DNA from: Pseudomonadota bacterium
Lineage (GTDB): Bacteria; Pseudomonadota; Gammaproteobacteria; Steroidobacterales; Steroidobacteraceae
Reading direction: 5' to 3'
Length of the DNA stretch: 57,917 bases
Assembly: GCA_021822385.1 (NCBI GenBank)
Contig: JAKARC010000013.1
Coordinates: 1 to 57,917, forward strand
Shown here: in pieces, positions 7,818-17,644 of the stretch
How the letters are laid out: every line of letters starts with the position of its first letter
Position numbering within the stretch: the first letter of the stretch is position 1
The notes under the pieces: model-generated
What the model was told of the DNA's origin: nothing
The model's database searches: none
What the model saw: the letters and a program-made list of their open reading frames with translations, nothing else
Made by a program: the position numbers and the translations under genes

Positions 7818-10532
7818 TCAGGCGGCCGCCCGCCGCTCGAGCGCATCGTAGAGGAGATCGGTCAGGTGTGCCGCTTGCGCCTCATCGAGCGACCGGCCGG
7901 CGAGGTCGGTGACGTAAAAGATATCCTCGGCGCGCTCCCCGACGGTGACGATCTTGGCCGCCTGCAGCAGGATGCGCTCGGCGGTGAGCACCTTGCCGAT
8001 ATCGTACAGGAGTCCCGGCCGGTCGCCGGCGATCAACTCGATCACCGAGCGGGCATTGCGCTCATCGACGCTGATGGCAATCTGCGTCGGCGTGTGGAAC
8101 ATGCGCGCCTGACGCGGCACGCGCCGGTGCACCGCGAGCGTCTGCTGCGGATTGTGCAGCGAGTGCCACAGCGCCTGCTCGATCTCCTCGCGCCGCTCGC
8201 CGTCGGCGATCGGTGCGCCGTCGTCCTCGAGCACGTGATACAGATCGAGACTGAAGCCATCGCCCGTCGGCGTGATGCGCGCATCGACGATGTTGAGGCC
8301 GAGCTGATCGAGCACGGCCGTGGTGCGCCCGAAGCCGTGCTCGAGCACGCGCGTGAATATCAGCACTGCGGTCGTGCCGCGCACGCTGCGCGGATCGAGC
8401 GCGACCACCGGCTCGTCGGAGTTCGGATCGCGGTCCGCGAGCAGACCGGTGTGCCAGGCGGCCTCCTCGGGCGAGTGCTGCAGAAAGTAGCTGTCGGAGA
8501 AACGCCGCCAGACCCGCTCGATCGCCGGCGCGCCGATGCCGCGGGCGAGTAGGAGCTTGTGCGCCGCTTCGCGCGTCTCGCTGATCAGCTGCTCCGGGTC
8601 GATCGGGGCGGCGAGACCGTGGCGCAGCGCGCGGCGCACACGCCGGTAGAAGTCGTGAAACAGCGAGGCCTTCCACGAATTCCACAGCTTGGGGTTGGTG
8701 GCACGCACATCGGCGCAGGTGAGCACGTAGAGGTAATCGAGGTGCGCCTCGTCGCCGACCTTGCGGGCGAAGCTGTTGATCACCTCCGGATCGGAGATGT
8801 CCTGCTTCTGCGCCGTGAGCGAGAAGGAGAGGTGGTTGCGCACCAGCCAGGCGACCAGGCGCGCATCATAGGGCGACAGTCCCTGCTCGAGACAGAAGGC
8901 CTCCGCGTCGGTGGCGCCGAGTTCGGAGTGATCGCCGCCGCGCCCCTTGGCGATGTCGTGAAACAGCGCGGCGAGGTAGGCCACCTCGGGTCGCGGCAAC
9001 TGCTGCATGATGCGCGAGGCTTCCGGCAGCTCGTGGTCGTAGCGCGGCGTGGCGAAGCGGCGCAGATTGCTCACCACGAACAGCGTATGGGCGTCGACCG
9101 TGTAGGCGTGGAACAGATCGTATTGCATCCGCCCGACGATGCGCCCGAAGGCCGGAATGTAGCGGCCGAGCACCCCGTAGGTGTTCATCCGGCGCAGCTC
9201 GTGCGTGACGCCCACGGGCGAGCGCACGATGTCGAGGAACAGGCGGTGATGGCGCGGGTTCTGGCGGAATTCCTCGTCGATCAGCCACAGGCTGCGGGCG
9301 AGCGCGCGCAGCGTTGAGGCGCGCACGCCGTTGATCTCGGGGTGTTGCTGCAGCAATGCGAACAGTTCGAGCAGCGCCGAGGGGGTGCGCGCAAACACCG
9401 TGTCGCTGACTGCCTCGAGCGAGCCGCAGCGCACCTGGAAGCGCGCGTTGAGCGGGCGCGGCGGCTCGCTCTCGGTGAGGATGGCTTCGCGGAACAGCTG
9501 CAGCAAGAGCTCGTTGAGCAGCATCACGTCCTTGACGGTGCGGTAGTAGCGCTGCATCAACTGCTCGACCGCGAGCGTGTAGGAGGCATCCTCGTAGCCG
9601 AAGATCTCGGCGAGCCGCAGTTGATGGTCGAACAGCAGCCGATCCTCGCGCCGCCCGGTGAGCGCGTGCAGGCCGAAACGCACCTTCCAGAGAAACGACT
9701 GCGCCTGCTGCAGCCGGCGCAGCTCCGCGATGGAGAGAAATCCGTGGCGCGCCAGCTCATCGAGCGTCTCGGCGCCGAAGTGGCGCTTGGCGACCCAGGC
9801 GATGGTCTGGATGTCACGCAGTCCACCCGGGCCGCTTTTGACGTTCGGCTCGAGGTTGTAGGCCGTATCGTTGGCCTTCAGATGCCGCTCGGTCTGTTCG
9901 CGCACCTTGGCCTCGAAGAAGGCGCGCACGGGCCACAGGTGCTCCGGACCGAGCTCATGGCGCAGGCGGCCGAGCAGCTCGGGGCTGCCGGCGAGCAATC
10001 TTGCCTCGATCAGCGTCGTCATGACCGACACGTCGGCCTTGCTCTGCTCGATGCACTCCTCGACGGTGCGCACGCTGTGACCGACTTCAAGGCCGATGTC
10101 CCACAGCAAGGCGAGCAGCCGCTCGAGGGCGCCGCGCTCGGCCTCATCGGGCGGCGCGGCCGCGAGCAGCAGAAGGTCGATATCCGAGCACGGATGCAAC
10201 TCGCCGCGTCCATAGCCGCCGACGGCCACCAAAGCCCAGCGCTGCATCGACGCCCCGCAGTAGCCGTCCCACAGTCCCTGCAACAGCCGGTCGATCAGTG
10301 CCGCGCGCGCGTGCACCAGCGTCTCGATCGGCTCGTCGGTGAAGAAGCGCGCCTTCAGCTGCGCGTGCGCCTCGGCCAGGAACTCGCGCAGCGCAGCCGG
10401 CGCGCCGTTGGCCGTGGCGATGAGCTCCGGCAGGCGCGCAAGCAGCGGCCACTCCGGCGTCGCGACGGCCGCGGAGTGGGCGGCCGGTATCGCGGCGCCA
10501 GTGTCCTCCGGTTCGCTGTCGCCCGCGGCCAC
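7818..10532 (-). CDS. glnD: [Protein-PII] uridylyltransferase / uridylyl-removing enzyme
   Basis: Bifunctional nitrogen sensor that uridylylates PII at low glutamine and removes UMP at high glutamine. With the GTG at 10532, 4 nt after the map stop, the product is 904 aa (E. coli 890). Domains in order: nucleotidyltransferase with GGYGRGELHP at about 105-114 and acidic pair D117/D119; the family's PII-binding region; HD hydrolase with H525-D526 in LFHDIAKG; two C-terminal ACT domains at about 715-800 and 825-895 for glutamine sensing. All key residues are present. The frame stays open upstream into map, but that longer start would overlap map by 140 nt and is unlikely. Confidence 0.95.
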   Translation of the reverse strand: MAAGDSEPEDTGAAIPAAHSAAVATPEWPLLARLPELIATANGAPAALREFLAEAHAQLKARFFTDEPIETLVHARAALIDRLLQGLWDGYCGASMQRWALVAVGGYGRGELHPCSDIDLLLLAAAPPDEAERGALERLLALLWDIGLEVGHSVRTVEECIEQSKADVSVMTTLIEARLLAGSPELLGRLRHELGPEHLWPVRAFFEAKVREQTERHLKANDTAYNLEPNVKSGPGGLRDIQTIAWVAKRHFGAETLDELARHGFLSIAELRRLQQAQSFLWKVRFGLHALTGRREDRLLFDHQLRLAEIFGYEDASYTLAVEQLMQRYYRTVKDVMLLNELLLQLFREAILTESEPPRPLNARFQVRCGSLEAVSDTVFARTPSALLELFALLQQHPEINGVRASTLRALARSLWLIDEEFRQNPRHHRLFLDIVRSPVGVTHELRRMNTYGVLGRYIPAFGRIVGRMQYDLFHAYTVDAHTLFVVSNLRRFATPRYDHELPEASRIMQQLPRPEVAYLAALFHDIAKGRGGDHSELGATDAEAFCLEQGLSPYDARLVAWLVRNHLSFSLTAQKQDISDPEVINSFARKVGDEAHLDYLYVLTCADVRATNPKLWNSWKASLFHDFYRRVRRALRHGLAAPIDPEQLISETREAAHKLLLARGIGAPAIERVWRRFSDSYFLQHSPEEAAWHTGLLADRDPNSDEPVVALDPRSVRGTTAVLIFTRVLEHGFGRTTAVLDQLGLNIVDARITPTGDGFSLDLYHVLEDDGAPIADGERREEIEQALWHSLHNPQQTLAVHRRVPRQARMFHTPTQIAISVDERNARSVIELIAGDRPGLLYDIGKVLTAERILLQAAKIVTVGERAEDIFYVTDLAGRSLDEAQAAHLTDLLYDALERRAAA

Positions 10533-10536
10533 GGCG

Positions 10537-11310
10537 TCAGTGCGTGCGGCGGTCGGCCGCCCCCAGGGTGAGCACCTCGTGGCCGGTCGGGGTGACCAGA
10601 ATGGTGTGCTCCCATTGCGCCGAGAGCGAGTGATCCTTGGTGATGACCGTCCAGCCGTCCGGCAGCAGCCGCACATGGCGCTTACCGGAGTTGACCATCG
10701 GTTCGATGGTGAAGGTCATGCCGGCCTCGAGGGTGAGCCCCGTGCCCGGCTCGCCGTAGTGCAGGACCTGAGGGTCCTCATGGTAGACCCGACCAATGCC
10801 GTGGCCGCAGTACTCGCGGACCACCGAATACTCGTGCTGCTCGACAAAGGTCTGGATGGCGTGCCCGATATCCCCGAGCTGTACGCCCGGGCGGACCATC
10901 TCGATGCCGCGCCACATCGCCTGGAAACAGGTCTCGCTGAGGCGCTGGGCGTGGCCGGGCGGCTTGCCGACGTAGTACATGCGGCTGGTGTCACCATGAA
11001 AGCCGTCGCGGATCACCGTGACGTCGATATTGACGATGTCGCCGGCTTTCAGCCGCTTGTCGTTGGGAATGCCGTGGCAGACCACGTGATTCACCGAGGT
11101 GCAGATGGTCTTCGGGAAGCCCCGGTAGTTGAGGTTTGCGGGAACCGAGCGCTGCACCTGCACGATGTAATCGTGACAGATCCGATCGAGCTCCTCGGTG
11201 GTCACGCCCGGTACCACATGCGCGCCGATCATATCGAGCACATCGGCCGCCAGTCTGCCGGCAACGCGCATCTTTTCCTGTTCCGCGGGGGTTTTGATCG
11301 TCACAGCCAT
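10537..11310 (-). CDS. map: Type I methionine aminopeptidase
   Basis: Removes the initiator Met from nascent proteins; cytoplasmic dimetal enzyme. The product is 258 aa (E. coli 264). The metal-binding pattern is visible: [17 protein letters not shown] carries the two Asp ligands, [12 protein letters not shown] the His, and TIEPMV and EHTILVT the Glu ligands. The ATG at 11310 gives the family N-terminus [18 protein letters not shown], with GGAAA-like bases upstream; a longer in-frame start at 11382 is rejected because it adds a non-conserved tail. It is the first gene of the minus-strand operon, divergent from rpsB, the usual position of map in Proteobacteria. Confidence 0.97.
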   Translation of the reverse strand: MAVTIKTPAEQEKMRVAGRLAADVLDMIGAHVVPGVTTEELDRICHDYIVQVQRSVPANLNYRGFPKTICTSVNHVVCHGIPNDKRLKAGDIVNIDVTVIRDGFHGDTSRMYYVGKPPGHAQRLSETCFQAMWRGIEMVRPGVQLGDIGHAIQTFVEQHEYSVVREYCGHGIGRVYHEDPQVLHYGEPGTGLTLEAGMTFTIEPMVNSGKRHVRLLPDGWTVITKDHSLSAQWEHTILVTPTGHEVLTLGAADRRTH

Positions 11311-11383
11311 GGGATTTCCAGTGAGACTTCCTCGGGGGACGGGGCGCCGGGGTCGCGACACCCCGGCCGAAACACGCAACACG

Positions 11384-11412
11384 TTGTTCAGGCGCGCCCT
11401 TCATGGTATAAA
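11384..11412 (+). promoter_or_regulatory. Strong sigma70 promoter of rpsB
   Basis: TTGTTC (11384-11389), a 17-nt spacer and TATAAA (11407-11412) form a near-consensus promoter. It is followed by a GC-rich discriminator (GCGCGGCC), typical of stringently controlled ribosomal promoters. Transcription should start near 11419, giving a leader of about 127 nt before rpsB. Confidence 0.85.
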
Positions 11413-11418
11413 GCGCGG

Positions 11419-11545
11419 CCTTTTTTGGCAATCAACCCACACGCGCATCGCACCATCCGCAGACTGGGTGTTCCGTCGCCGCCCGTACGGGCGCGAAGGA
11501 ATGGCTGCGGAGATGCGCGGAGGCTCAACCCACGAGGAGTTTCCC
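11419..11545 (+). promoter_or_regulatory. Structured rpsB mRNA leader, candidate S2 autoregulatory element
   Basis: The leader can fold as nested helices: CCGCAG (11457-11462) with CTGCGG (11505-11510), TTCC with GGAA inside it, and at the tip the perfect palindrome GCCCGTACGGGC (11481-11492). Gammaproteobacterial rpsB leaders are known to mediate S2 feedback control. Whether this one belongs to that class is inferred from position and structure only. Confidence 0.5.
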
Positions 11546-12553
11546 ATGCCCGGCGTATCGATGCGGCAGATGCTCGAGGCGGGTGTCCACTTCGGACACC
11601 AGACCCGCTTCTGGAATCCGAAGATGGCTCCGTACATTTTCGGCGAGCGCAACCGAATCCACATCATCAATCTCGAGAAGACGCAGCCGATGTACGCGCA
11701 GGCTGCGGCCTTCATCAAAGGCGTGGCCGCCGATGGCGGCCGGGTGCTGTTCGTCGGCACCAAGCGCTCGGCGCGCGAGGCGGTGCAAAAAGAGGCCGAA
11801 CGCGCCGGTCAGCCCTATGTCAACCAGCGCTGGCTCGGCGGCATGCTGACGAACTTCAAGACCATCCGCCAGTCCATCAAGCGTCTGGAGGAGATCACTG
11901 ACCTTGCCGTCTCGGGTGCTCTCGAGAAGCGGGGCAAGAAGGAAGCGACCCAGCTGCGACGCGAGCAGGCCAAGCTCGAAAAGAGTCTCGGCGGCATCAA
12001 GCACATGGAGACGCTGCCGGATGCGCTGTTCGTCATCGACGTCGGCCACGAGAAGCTCGCCATCGATGAGGCGCGCAAGCTCGGCATTCCAGTGGTCGCC
12101 GTGGTCGACACGAACTGCTCGCCCGATGGCATCGATTACATCATTCCGGGCAATGACGACGCCATGCGGGCCATTCAGCTGTACGCCGCCGGCATCGCCG
12201 ATGCGGTGCTCGAGGGCAAGGAGTCCGTGCCCGCGGTGGTCGTCGGCGAGGATGAGTTCGTCGAGCTCGACGAAGCGGGCAATCCGCGCCGCAAATCGGC
12301 GCGGGGCGCGCGCAAGCCGGCCGCTGCGGTGCGGGCGAAGAAGACCCCGGCCCGCCGGCGCGCACCGCCGCTGAAGGTGGCCGTACCGCTGCCGGAGGTG
12401 GCCGCAGAGGTCGTGGCGGAGCTCGAGGCCGAGGGCGTCGAGGAGGTGCCGGAAGTGGCCGCCTCCGGTGGCTCCGGTGCCGCTGCGGCGACCACGATCA
12501 GTCGCCGCCCGAGCACGGGCGCTCCGCGACGCAAGAGCCGTGGGACGGAATGA
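11546..12553 (+). CDS. rpsB: 30S ribosomal protein S2 with extended C-terminus
   Basis: Small-subunit protein S2, needed for assembly and mRNA binding near the platform. The core (residues 1-235) carries [29 protein letters not shown] and [11 protein letters not shown]. The start at 11546 has a GAGGAG ribosome site 6 nt upstream. The product is 335 aa against 241 in E. coli: residues 240-335 form an extra low-complexity tail with an Arg/Lys/Ala/Pro-rich half and an acidic Glu/Val stretch. First gene of the rpsB-tsf-pyrH-frr block, likely co-regulated by the leader. Confidence 0.97.
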   Translation: MPGVSMRQMLEAGVHFGHQTRFWNPKMAPYIFGERNRIHIINLEKTQPMYAQAAAFIKGVAADGGRVLFVGTKRSAREAVQKEAERAGQPYVNQRWLGGMLTNFKTIRQSIKRLEEITDLAVSGALEKRGKKEATQLRREQAKLEKSLGGIKHMETLPDALFVIDVGHEKLAIDEARKLGIPVVAVVDTNCSPDGIDYIIPGNDDAMRAIQLYAAGIADAVLEGKESVPAVVVGEDEFVELDEAGNPRRKSARGARKPAAAVRAKKTPARRRAPPLKVAVPLPEVAAEVVAELEAEGVEEVPEVAASGGSGAAAATTISRRPSTGAPRRKSRGTE

Positions 12554-12565
12554 GGATCGATTGAT

Positions 12566-13453
12566 ATGACCGTTACCGCAGAACTCGTCAAACAGCTGCG
12601 CGAGCGCACCGGCGCCGGCATGATGGAATGCAAGAAGGCGCTCGTCGACAGCGGCGGGGATTTGAACGCCGCGGCCGAGCTGATGCGCAAGCAGGGGCTG
12701 GCGAAAGCCGACAAGAAGGCCGCGCGGGTGGCCGCCGAGGGGGTCATCGCGATCGAGTGCGCCGCCGATGGGCGCTCGGCCGCCATGGTCGAGGTCAATT
12801 GCGAGACGGACTTTGTCGCGCGCGAACAGGATTTTTGTGCCTTCGCGCAGACGGTGGCGCGTGCAGCGCTGCAGAGCCGGCCCGAAAGCCTCGAGGCGTT
12901 GCTCGCCGTGCGTGTCGCCGCAGCGACGCTCGATGAGACTCGTCGGGCGCTGGTCGCCCGGATCGGCGAGAACATCGGCGTGCGGCGCTTCACCGTGTTG
13001 ACGAGCGCGGGATGCGTGGGGACGTACACGCACGGGGCGCGCATCGGGGCGCTCGTGGCGGTGACGGGCGGCAGCGCCGATCTCGCGCATGAGCTTGCCT
13101 TGCATGTCGCGGCGAGCAACCCGACCTACCTGTCGGTACGCGAGGTACCGGCGCAGGTCCTCGAGAAGGAACGGGAAATTCTCACCGCCCAGGCCCGGGG
13201 CGAGGGCAAGCCGCCCGAGATCGTCGCCAAGATGGTGGAAGGCCGACTGCGCAAGTCACTCGGGGAGATCACGCTGCTCGGCCAGCCGTTTGTGAAGGAT
13301 CCCGATGTGACGGTGGAGAAGTTGCTGCAGGGTGCTCGGGCCCAGGTGAGCGGCTTCGCGCGCTTCGAGGTCGGTGCGGGCCTCGAGAAGAAACAGGAGG
13401 ATTTCGTCGCCGAGGTCATGGCCCAGGTCAAAGGCGCTTCGCCCCGCACCTGA
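12566..13453 (+). CDS. tsf: Translation elongation factor Ts
   Basis: Nucleotide exchange factor that releases GDP from EF-Tu. The 295-aa product (E. coli 283) opens with the UBA-like N-domain [20 protein letters not shown] and contains the EF-Tu contact segment [10 protein letters not shown], both diagnostic. The ATG at 12566 lies 12 nt after the rpsB stop, and AGGA at 12552-12555 can serve as ribosome site. The S2-EF-Ts pairing is nearly universal in bacteria. Confidence 0.98.
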   Translation: MTVTAELVKQLRERTGAGMMECKKALVDSGGDLNAAAELMRKQGLAKADKKAARVAAEGVIAIECAADGRSAAMVEVNCETDFVAREQDFCAFAQTVARAALQSRPESLEALLAVRVAAATLDETRRALVARIGENIGVRRFTVLTSAGCVGTYTHGARIGALVAVTGGSADLAHELALHVAASNPTYLSVREVPAQVLEKEREILTAQARGEGKPPEIVAKMVEGRLRKSLGEITLLGQPFVKDPDVTVEKLLQGARAQVSGFARFEVGAGLEKKQEDFVAEVMAQVKGASPRT

Positions 13454-13519
13454 GTCGCCTCCGCGCCCACGGTGTGATCCGGGACCGCTCCGGCATCCGA
13501 AACGAGTGAAGGTAGACCC

Positions 13520-14257
13520 ATGGCGATCGAGAACCCCAAGACCTCCCGGTATGCGCGCATCCTCGTGAAACTCTCCGGGGAGGCGCTGATGGGTCAGGCC
13601 GATTACGGGATCGATCCGGCAATGATCAAGCGCATTGCCATGGAGCTCGAGGAGATCAACCGCCTCGGCGTCGAGCTTGCGGTCGTCATCGGCGGGGGCA
13701 ATATCTTCCGCGGCGCGGGCCTGGCCCGTGCCGGGATGGACCGCGTGACGGGCGATCACATGGGCATGCTCGCCACGGTCATGAACGCGCTCGCGATGCA
13801 GGATGCGCTTGAGAGCCGCGGGCTGCATGCGCGCGTGATGTCGGCCATACGCATCAATGAGGTCTGCGAGGATTACATCCGCCGCCGCGCCATCCGTCAC
13901 CTCGAGAAGGGACGGGTGGTGATCTGCGCGGCCGGCACCGGCAATCCGTTCTTTACCACCGATACCGCCGCGGCGCTGCGCGCCATCGAGATCAACGCCG
14001 ATGTTCTGCTCAAGGCGACCAAGGTCGATGGGGTGTATTCGGATGATCCGTTGCGCAACCCCGCGGCCAAGCGCTATCGCCGCCTCACCTTCGATCAGGT
14101 GCTGGCCGAGCGGCTGAACGTGATGGATGCGACGGCCATCGTGATGTGCCGCGACAATCGCCTGCCGCTGCAGGTCTTCAATCTCAACAATCCAGGCGAT
14201 CTGACCCGCATCGTCCGGGGCGACGACGAGGTGGGCACCGCCGTGAGCTGCGAATGA
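13520..14257 (+). CDS. pyrH: UMP kinase
   Basis: Phosphorylates UMP to UDP for pyrimidine nucleotide synthesis; an amino acid kinase-fold hexamer. The 245-aa product (E. coli 241) shows [49 protein letters not shown] and [12 protein letters not shown], all family signatures. The ATG at 13520 is preceded by GAAGG. The 66-nt gap after tsf holds no clear terminator, so readthrough from rpsB-tsf is likely. Confidence 0.98.
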   Translation: MAIENPKTSRYARILVKLSGEALMGQADYGIDPAMIKRIAMELEEINRLGVELAVVIGGGNIFRGAGLARAGMDRVTGDHMGMLATVMNALAMQDALESRGLHARVMSAIRINEVCEDYIRRRAIRHLEKGRVVICAAGTGNPFFTTDTAAALRAIEINADVLLKATKVDGVYSDDPLRNPAAKRYRRLTFDQVLAERLNVMDATAIVMCRDNRLPLQVFNLNNPGDLTRIVRGDDEVGTAVSCE

Positions 14258-14281
14258 GCCGAAACGGCCCGGAGGGTGACC

Positions 14282-14839
14282 ATGCTCGATGACATCAAGA
14301 AAGCCGCGCGCGAGCGCATGGGCAAGTGCGTACAGAATTACCAGGCCGACATGCGCAAGTTGCGCACCGGGCGGGCGCACCCGAGTCTGGTTGAGCACCT
14401 CAAAGTCGAATACTACGGCTCGGAGGTGCCGCTGCAGCAGGTGGCGAGCATCGCCGTGGAGGACGGGCGTACCCTGGTCATCTCTCCCTGGGAGAAGGGC
14501 GCGGTGCAGGCCATCGAAAAGGCCATCTTCAAGTCCGATCTCGGCTTGACGCCCATGACCGCGGGCACCGTCATCCGCATACCGATGCCGCCGCCCACCG
14601 AGGAGCGCCGGCGCGAGATCGTCAAGATCCTCAAGGCCGACGCCGAGAATGCCCGGGTCGCCGTGCGCGCCGTGCGCCGCGACGTGATGAACGAGATCAA
14701 GGACCTCTTGAAGGACAAGCAGCTCTCCCAGGACGATGAGCGGCGCGCCGAGGTGGAGATCCAGAAGCTCACCGACAAGCACATCGCCGACATCGAGCAG
14801 CTTCTGGCGGCCAAGGAAAAGGAAGTCATGCAGGTCTGA
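14282..14839 (+). CDS. frr: Ribosome recycling factor
   Basis: Splits post-termination ribosomes together with EF-G. The product is 185 aa, the same length as in E. coli, with the L-shaped protein's signatures LRTGRAHPSLVE, YYGSEVPLQQVASI and RREIVKILKADAENARVAVR. The ATG at 14282 has GGAGG at 14271-14275; a GTG 6 nt upstream is too close to that site. It follows pyrH as in most bacteria. Confidence 0.98.
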   Translation: MLDDIKKAARERMGKCVQNYQADMRKLRTGRAHPSLVEHLKVEYYGSEVPLQQVASIAVEDGRTLVISPWEKGAVQAIEKAIFKSDLGLTPMTAGTVIRIPMPPPTEERRREIVKILKADAENARVAVRAVRRDVMNEIKDLLKDKQLSQDDERRAEVEIQKLTDKHIADIEQLLAAKEKEVMQV

Positions 14840-14851
14840 TGGACGTACACC

Positions 14852-15610
14852 ATGTCCCGCAACGCCACCCTCGCGCCGCTGCCGCGTCATATCGCGATCA
14901 CGATGGATGGCAATGGCCGCTGGGCGGCCGAACGGGGGCTCGCTCGATCGGCCGGACACAAGGCCGGGCTCGAGCCGGTGCGGCTGTGCGTGCGCGAGTG
15001 CGCGCGGCTCGGGGTCGAGGCGCTGACACTGTTTGCATTCTCGAGCGAGAACTGGTCGCGTCCGGCCGAGGAAGTGGCCAGCCTCATGGGTCTGTTTCTC
15101 GAGGCGATCGATCGCGAGGTGAGCGATCTCGACAACCGCGGCGTGTGCCTGCGGGTGATCGGCGATCGGCGTGTCCTGTCGGTGCGCCTGCAGGCCCAGA
15201 TTGCCGCGGCCGAACAGCGCACGGCGAACAATTCGGGCTTGAAGCTGCAGATTGCGGTGAGCTACGGGGGGCGCTGGGACATCGTGCAGGCGGCGCGCAC
15301 GCTCGCCACGCGCTGCCTGAGCGGGGAACTCGCCGTCGCGGCGATCGACGAGGACTGCTTTGCCGCGGCGCTCGAGCTGGCCGGCCTTGCGGACCCGGAT
15401 TTGCTGATCCGCACCGGTGCCGAGCGGCGCATCAGCAACTTCCTGCTGTGGAATCTCGCCTACACGGAGCTGTACTTTTGCGATTGCCTGTGGCCGGAGT
15501 TCGATGCGCGCGAGTTCGCGCAGGCGCTCGCATTCTTCGCGCAGCGCGAGCGGCGGTTCGGGCGCACCTCGGCGCAGCAGCGCGGCTTGAGCGGTCCGCG
15601 AGGCTCGTGA
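14852..15610 (+). CDS. uppS: Undecaprenyl diphosphate synthase
   Basis: cis-Prenyltransferase extending farnesyl-PP to the C55 carrier lipid for peptidoglycan and surface polysaccharides. The 252-aa product (E. coli 253) contains HIAITMDGNGRWA with catalytic Asp19, GHKAG, FAFSSENWSRP, and the late RTGAERRISNFLLWN and YTELYFCDCLWPEF motifs. Twelve nt follow frr. The product feeds the same envelope pathways as cdsA and dxr downstream. Confidence 0.97.
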   Translation: MSRNATLAPLPRHIAITMDGNGRWAAERGLARSAGHKAGLEPVRLCVRECARLGVEALTLFAFSSENWSRPAEEVASLMGLFLEAIDREVSDLDNRGVCLRVIGDRRVLSVRLQAQIAAAEQRTANNSGLKLQIAVSYGGRWDIVQAARTLATRCLSGELAVAAIDEDCFAAALELAGLADPDLLIRTGAERRISNFLLWNLAYTELYFCDCLWPEFDAREFAQALAFFAQRERRFGRTSAQQRGLSGPRGS

Positions 15611-15620
15611 TGGTACGTCC

Positions 15621-16430
15621 GTGAGCGACTCACTGCGCGCGCGCATCGTCACCGCCGCGGTCCTCATTGCGCTGCTCCTCGTGGTGCTGTTCGCGCTGCC
15701 GCCGGTCGCGACCGAGTGTGTTCTGGGGCTGACGCTGCTGCTCGGCGCGTGGGAGTGGTCGGCATTCTGCAAGCTGCGGCGGCCGTGGCTGCGCGGCGCC
15801 TACGTGCTCGCGGTCGCGGTGGCGATGGGACTCGCCTGGCGGCTCAGCCGCACGCGCGCGGGCCTCGAGCTGCTGCTCGGCGCTGCGGTGCTGTGGTGGC
15901 TGGTGGCGCTCGCCTGGCTCACGCTGGCGCCGCGCGTGCGGCGCGGCTCGGCGGCGATCGCCGGGATTTGCTCGCTCGCCCCCGCGGGGGTGGCGCTTGC
16001 GCGGCTGCGCCTGCAGGGCGAGCGGGGTGCCGAGTGGGTACTGTTCTGCCTGCTCGTCGTCTGGATGGCCGATATCGGGGCGTATTTCGTGGGCCGGCGC
16101 TTCGGACGGCGGCCGCTCGCGCCGCGGATTTCTCCGCACAAGACCTGGGAGGGGGTGCTGGGGGGCATGCTCACCTGCATTCCGGTGGCGGTGGCGGGCA
16201 GTTTCTGGTTCAGTGTGCCCCTGGGGCGGCTCGTGGCGCTGTGCTTGGCGGCGGCGGGTTTCTCCATCGTGGGTGATTTGACGGAGAGTCTTTTGAAGCG
16301 CTTTGCGGGTGTGAAGGACAGCGGCCGGCTCTTTCCGGGGCACGGTGGGGTGATGGACCGCATCGACAGCTTGACCGGAGCGCTCCCGGTATTGCTGCTC
16401 GGTCTTACGGTAATGGGGGTCCTATCATGA
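15621..16430 (+). CDS. cdsA: Phosphatidate cytidylyltransferase
   Basis: Integral membrane enzyme making CDP-diacylglycerol, the branch point of phospholipid synthesis. The 269-aa product has about eight hydrophobic segments. The C-terminal signature runs from SIVGDLTESLLKRFAGVKDSG to FPGHGGVMDRIDS, with the catalytic acidic residues. It begins at GTG 15621 and its TGA overlaps the dxr ATG, so the two are translationally coupled. Confidence 0.96.
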   Translation: MSDSLRARIVTAAVLIALLLVVLFALPPVATECVLGLTLLLGAWEWSAFCKLRRPWLRGAYVLAVAVAMGLAWRLSRTRAGLELLLGAAVLWWLVALAWLTLAPRVRRGSAAIAGICSLAPAGVALARLRLQGERGAEWVLFCLLVVWMADIGAYFVGRRFGRRPLAPRISPHKTWEGVLGGMLTCIPVAVAGSFWFSVPLGRLVALCLAAAGFSIVGDLTESLLKRFAGVKDSGRLFPGHGGVMDRIDSLTGALPVLLLGLTVMGVLS

Positions 16431-17644
16431 TTGGGGTGGTCGTTCTCGGTTCCACCGGCTCGATCGGGGAGAGCACCCTCGATGTGCTCGCGCGTCATCC
16501 GGACCGGTTCCGTCTGGTCGGTCTCGGTGCGCACCGCAACGCCGGCAAACTCGCCGAGCAGATCCAGCGGTATCGGCCGGACTACGCGGCGCTCGCGGAC
16601 CTTGGTGCGGCTCGGGAGCTTGCGGCGCGTCTCGGCGACACGGCACCCTCGGCCCGCCTGCTGAGCGGGCCGGAGGGACTGCTCGAACTTGCTACTCTGC
16701 CGCAGGCCGACTGTGTCATGGCGGCCATCGTCGGTGCGGCCGGACTGCCCTCGACCCTGGCGGCGGCCCGCGCCGGCAAACGCCTGCTGCTCGCCAACAA
16801 GGAATCGCTGGTCATGGCCGGCCCGCTGCTGCTGCAGGCGGTGCATGCCGGCGGGGCGGTGCTGCTGCCGATCGACAGCGAGCACAATGCGATCTTCCAA
16901 TGCCTGCCGCCGGGCACGGGTGCGGGGGAGACACCGCGCGGTGTGCGGCGGCTCCTGCTCACCTGCTCGGGAGGACCGTTTCGCGACTGGAGCGCGGCGG
17001 AAATTGCCGCGGCAACGCCTGCGGCTGCGGTGGCGCATCCGAACTGGGTGATGGGGCGAAAGATTTCGGTCGACTCCGCCACCCTCATGAACAAGGGACT
17101 GGAGCTGATCGAGGCGTGCTTTCTCTTTGGATTGACGCCCGATCGGGTCGATATCGTCATCCACCCGCAAAGCATCGTGCATTCTCTGGTGGAGTACGTC
17201 GACGGCTCGATGCTCGCGGAACTCGGCTCGCACGACATGCGTACGCCCATCGCCCATGCGCTGGCGTGGCCCGAGCGCATGAGTTCCGGGGTGGAATTTC
17301 TCGATCTGGTCAAGACTGGGCGGCTCGACTTCCGGGCGCCGGATCCGGCGCGCTTTCCGTGTTTGCCACTGGCGCAGACGGCCGCACGCGCCGGCGGGCT
17401 CACCCCGGTGGCGCTGAATGCGGCCAACGAGACCGCGGTGCATGCCTTTCTCGAGGGACAGTTGAACTTTACCGGCATCGCCTCGGTCATTGACAAGGTG
17501 ATCACGCGCTGCACGGCCGGGCCCATCGGCGCTCTGGAGGATGTTCTGGCCGCCGACAGCGAGGCGCGGTGCCTCGCGCATGAAAGTATCGAGGCGCACA
17601 TGCGCGCGGGCACGACGGTCTCGCTCGGGAGTGTGGGCGCATGA
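16427..17644 (+). CDS. dxr: 1-deoxy-D-xylulose 5-phosphate reductoisomerase
   Basis: Second step of the MEP isoprenoid pathway, converting DXP to MEP with NADPH. The 405-aa product (E. coli 398) shows the NADPH-binding VLGSTGSIGESTLDV, LANKESLVMAG, and the metal/substrate motif PIDSEHNAIFQCL, plus PNWVMGRKISVDSATLMNKG. ATGA overlaps on both sides join it to cdsA and rseP. Later pathway genes ispD and ispF lie at 36382-37535. Confidence 0.97.
   Translation: MIGVVVLGSTGSIGESTLDVLARHPDRFRLVGLGAHRNAGKLAEQIQRYRPDYAALADLGAARELAARLGDTAPSARLLSGPEGLLELATLPQADCVMAAIVGAAGLPSTLAAARAGKRLLLANKESLVMAGPLLLQAVHAGGAVLLPIDSEHNAIFQCLPPGTGAGETPRGVRRLLLTCSGGPFRDWSAAEIAAATPAAAVAHPNWVMGRKISVDSATLMNKGLELIEACFLFGLTPDRVDIVIHPQSIVHSLVEYVDGSMLAELGSHDMRTPIAHALAWPERMSSGVEFLDLVKTGRLDFRAPDPARFPCLPLAQTAARAGGLTPVALNAANETAVHAFLEGQLNFTGIASVIDKVITRCTAGPIGALEDVLAADSEARCLAHESIEAHMRAGTTVSLGSVGA

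Noticed and set aside
13256-15772. Long open frame on the minus strand (838 codons)
   Set aside because: It is opposite tsf, pyrH, frr and uppS; the translation is rich in His/Arg/Asp without recognisable domains.
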